A stretch of 64,000 nucleotides of DNA, from positions 359,616-423,615 of the forward strand of contig JAHDHL010000001.1 of the NCBI GenBank assembly GCA_020631355.1, given 5' to 3'. Source of the stretch: Saprospiraceae bacterium. Its GTDB lineage: Bacteria; Bacteroidota; Bacteroidia; Chitinophagales; Saprospiraceae. A program made the position numbers and the translations under genes. Under the pieces are notes generated by a model. The model did no database searches. It was given only the letters and a program-made list of their open reading frames with translations, and was not told the DNA's origin. This document shows, piece after piece, positions 63,236 through 64,000 of the stretch (positions are counted from its first letter, which is position 1; each line of letters begins with the position of its first letter).

Positions 63236-64000
63236 TTACCTAACCAAGCCCTCAACCATTTTTTTACGAAAATAGAGTGTGGAGAGAAATTCCTCGATTT
63301 CCTTTTCCCAACTGGACCAAATCCTGGATTCTTCCGGCCAGTCGGCAGTGAGTTGGTCGTGTAGGAACGGATTGCAAGTAAAAGCGGCTTTTTTCAGAAT
63401 GGTACGATAATGCCAACCATTCCAATAACGGGAAGTTTCCCCTGCGAGCCAGGTTTGGAGATTTTTCATGACCAAGAGTGTCAACTCATCTTCCCAAAGG
63501 GAAACGCTATTTTTCAGTAGTGTCGTAATGGGTGAATTTTCCTCCAAGAGCCCCTTGGCCTGTTTCATCCCCTTAATGGCAACCTGATTGAATACCTTAT
63601 CGGATACATCCTCCATCAAGCGGGAAACATTGAGGTTTTGCCATCTTTGCCTATCCTTGCTCTCTATCCTGAATGACAAAAGAGCTTCAATCCAATCCTC
63701 ATCCTTGTGAAGATTCGTAGCCTCTACCATGGCTTGTATCAACAATTCGCCCCAATCACTCCTGACAAACATTTCGAGTACTTCCGAAGCAGGAACTTCA
63801 AAATGACTGGTCCATTTACTTGGGGAAATCAGAGCAACCATTTGCCCTAGGCGACTGGCCTTAACTCCTCCCTTGAACCATTGCACCCGGGGATCTATTC
63901 CATCCCGAATCATACTATCATCTAATTTATCGGGAAGCTGGATTTCCAACTTGTCCTTTTTGAGCATTCTTTTCTTGATACTCATCAGACTTTTCAAACG
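63236..64000 (-). CDS. probable DUF5691 protein, C-terminal part (runs off right edge)
   Basis: The frame stays open to the window end; no ATG near the edge is convincing, so the 5' part lies outside. The visible ~254 residues show FKGGVKASRLGQMVALISPSKW, SDWGELLIQAMVEATN and ALLSFR, resembling DUF5691. That family often accompanies MoxR ATPase and VWA genes in NTP-dependent conflict-like clusters; whether this holds here cannot be seen. Confidence 0.55.
   Translation of the reverse strand, partial: RLKSLMSIKKRMLKKDKLEIQLPDKLDDSMIRDGIDPRVQWFKGGVKASRLGQMVALISPSKWTSHFEVPASEVLEMFVRSDWGELLIQAMVEATNLHKDEDWIEALLSFRIESKDRQRWQNLNVSRLMEDVSDKVFNQVAIKGMKQAKGLLEENSPITTLLKNSVSLWEDELTLLVMKNLQTWLAGETSRYWNGWHYRTILKKAAFTCNPFLHDQLTADWPEESRIWSSWEKEIEEFLSTLYFRKKMVEGLVR

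Overview
The window looks like a chromosomal segment of a Bacteroidota bacterium, most likely from the Saprospiraceae/Lewinellaceae side. Supporting signs are several secreted proteins with type IX secretion (T9SS) C-terminal sorting domains, a hybrid two-component regulator with a propeller sensor, a LytS-type propeller kinase, a TonB-dependent receptor with a carboxypeptidase-regulatory-like domain, DUF4270, DUF4290 and DUF6029 families, menaquinone genes, a half-length glycogen synthase-like protein, and -7 boxes of the TAnnTTTG type. The genome assignment is inference; no rRNA is present.

Region 1 (1-21.6 kb) is accessory and surface-oriented. It holds an outer-membrane barrel, an RCC1 propeller protein, a hybrid sensor/AraC regulator, a giant glycine-rich T9SS protein, and a thermolysin-type protease with PKD, propeller and dockerin-like modules. 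Two paralogous ~478-residue helical proteins (1656 and 20140) each sit divergent from an exported protein. A 50-bp piece of the 3' end of comM is present at 10791-10840 and again (49/50 identical, same orientation) at the intact comM gene (21632-21681), so these direct repeats bracket 10.8 kb of surface genes.

Region 2 (21.6-49.6 kb) is mostly core: comM, a tonB-vanZ-gcvH cluster, a thioredoxin-like protein, a TonB-dependent receptor, an M48 lipoprotein, menA-menC, an orphan LytS kinase, murA (Asp in place of the catalytic Cys)-DUF4290-glmS, DUF4270 and a glycogen synthase-like gene, a 3-methyladenine glycosylase, rodA, a Ppx/GppA phosphatase, an MBL hydrolase, outer-membrane proteins and tRNA-Val.

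Region 3 (50.0-56.7 kb) is the highlight: a complete diversity-generating retroelement (DGR). All genes lie on the minus strand in the order variable protein 2 (VR2), HRDC-domain accessory protein, DGR reverse transcriptase, template repeat (TR), an 1105-residue LRR-ROC-COR-caspase protein, and variable protein 1 (VR1). The TR and the two VRs are 127 bp, gap-free. VR1 differs from TR at 12 sites, 11 of them TR adenines; VR2 differs at 16 sites, 15 of them TR adenines. The VR1 protein gene overlaps the caspase gene by 4 bp. The simplest reading is a self-diversifying recognition module (C-type-lectin/SUMF1 fold) wired to a caspase effector switched by a GTPase, i.e. a conflict or self/non-self system. 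TR and VR2 also carry a 16-nt exact inverted match in their 3' flanks.

Region 4 (56.7-64 kb) has an AT-rich pair encoding an exported protein and a metzincin-like protease, an EGF/DUF1566 lipoprotein, a MazG-like pyrophosphohydrolase, a DUF1501-DUF1800 pair, and the 3' part of a probable DUF5691 gene running off the right edge.
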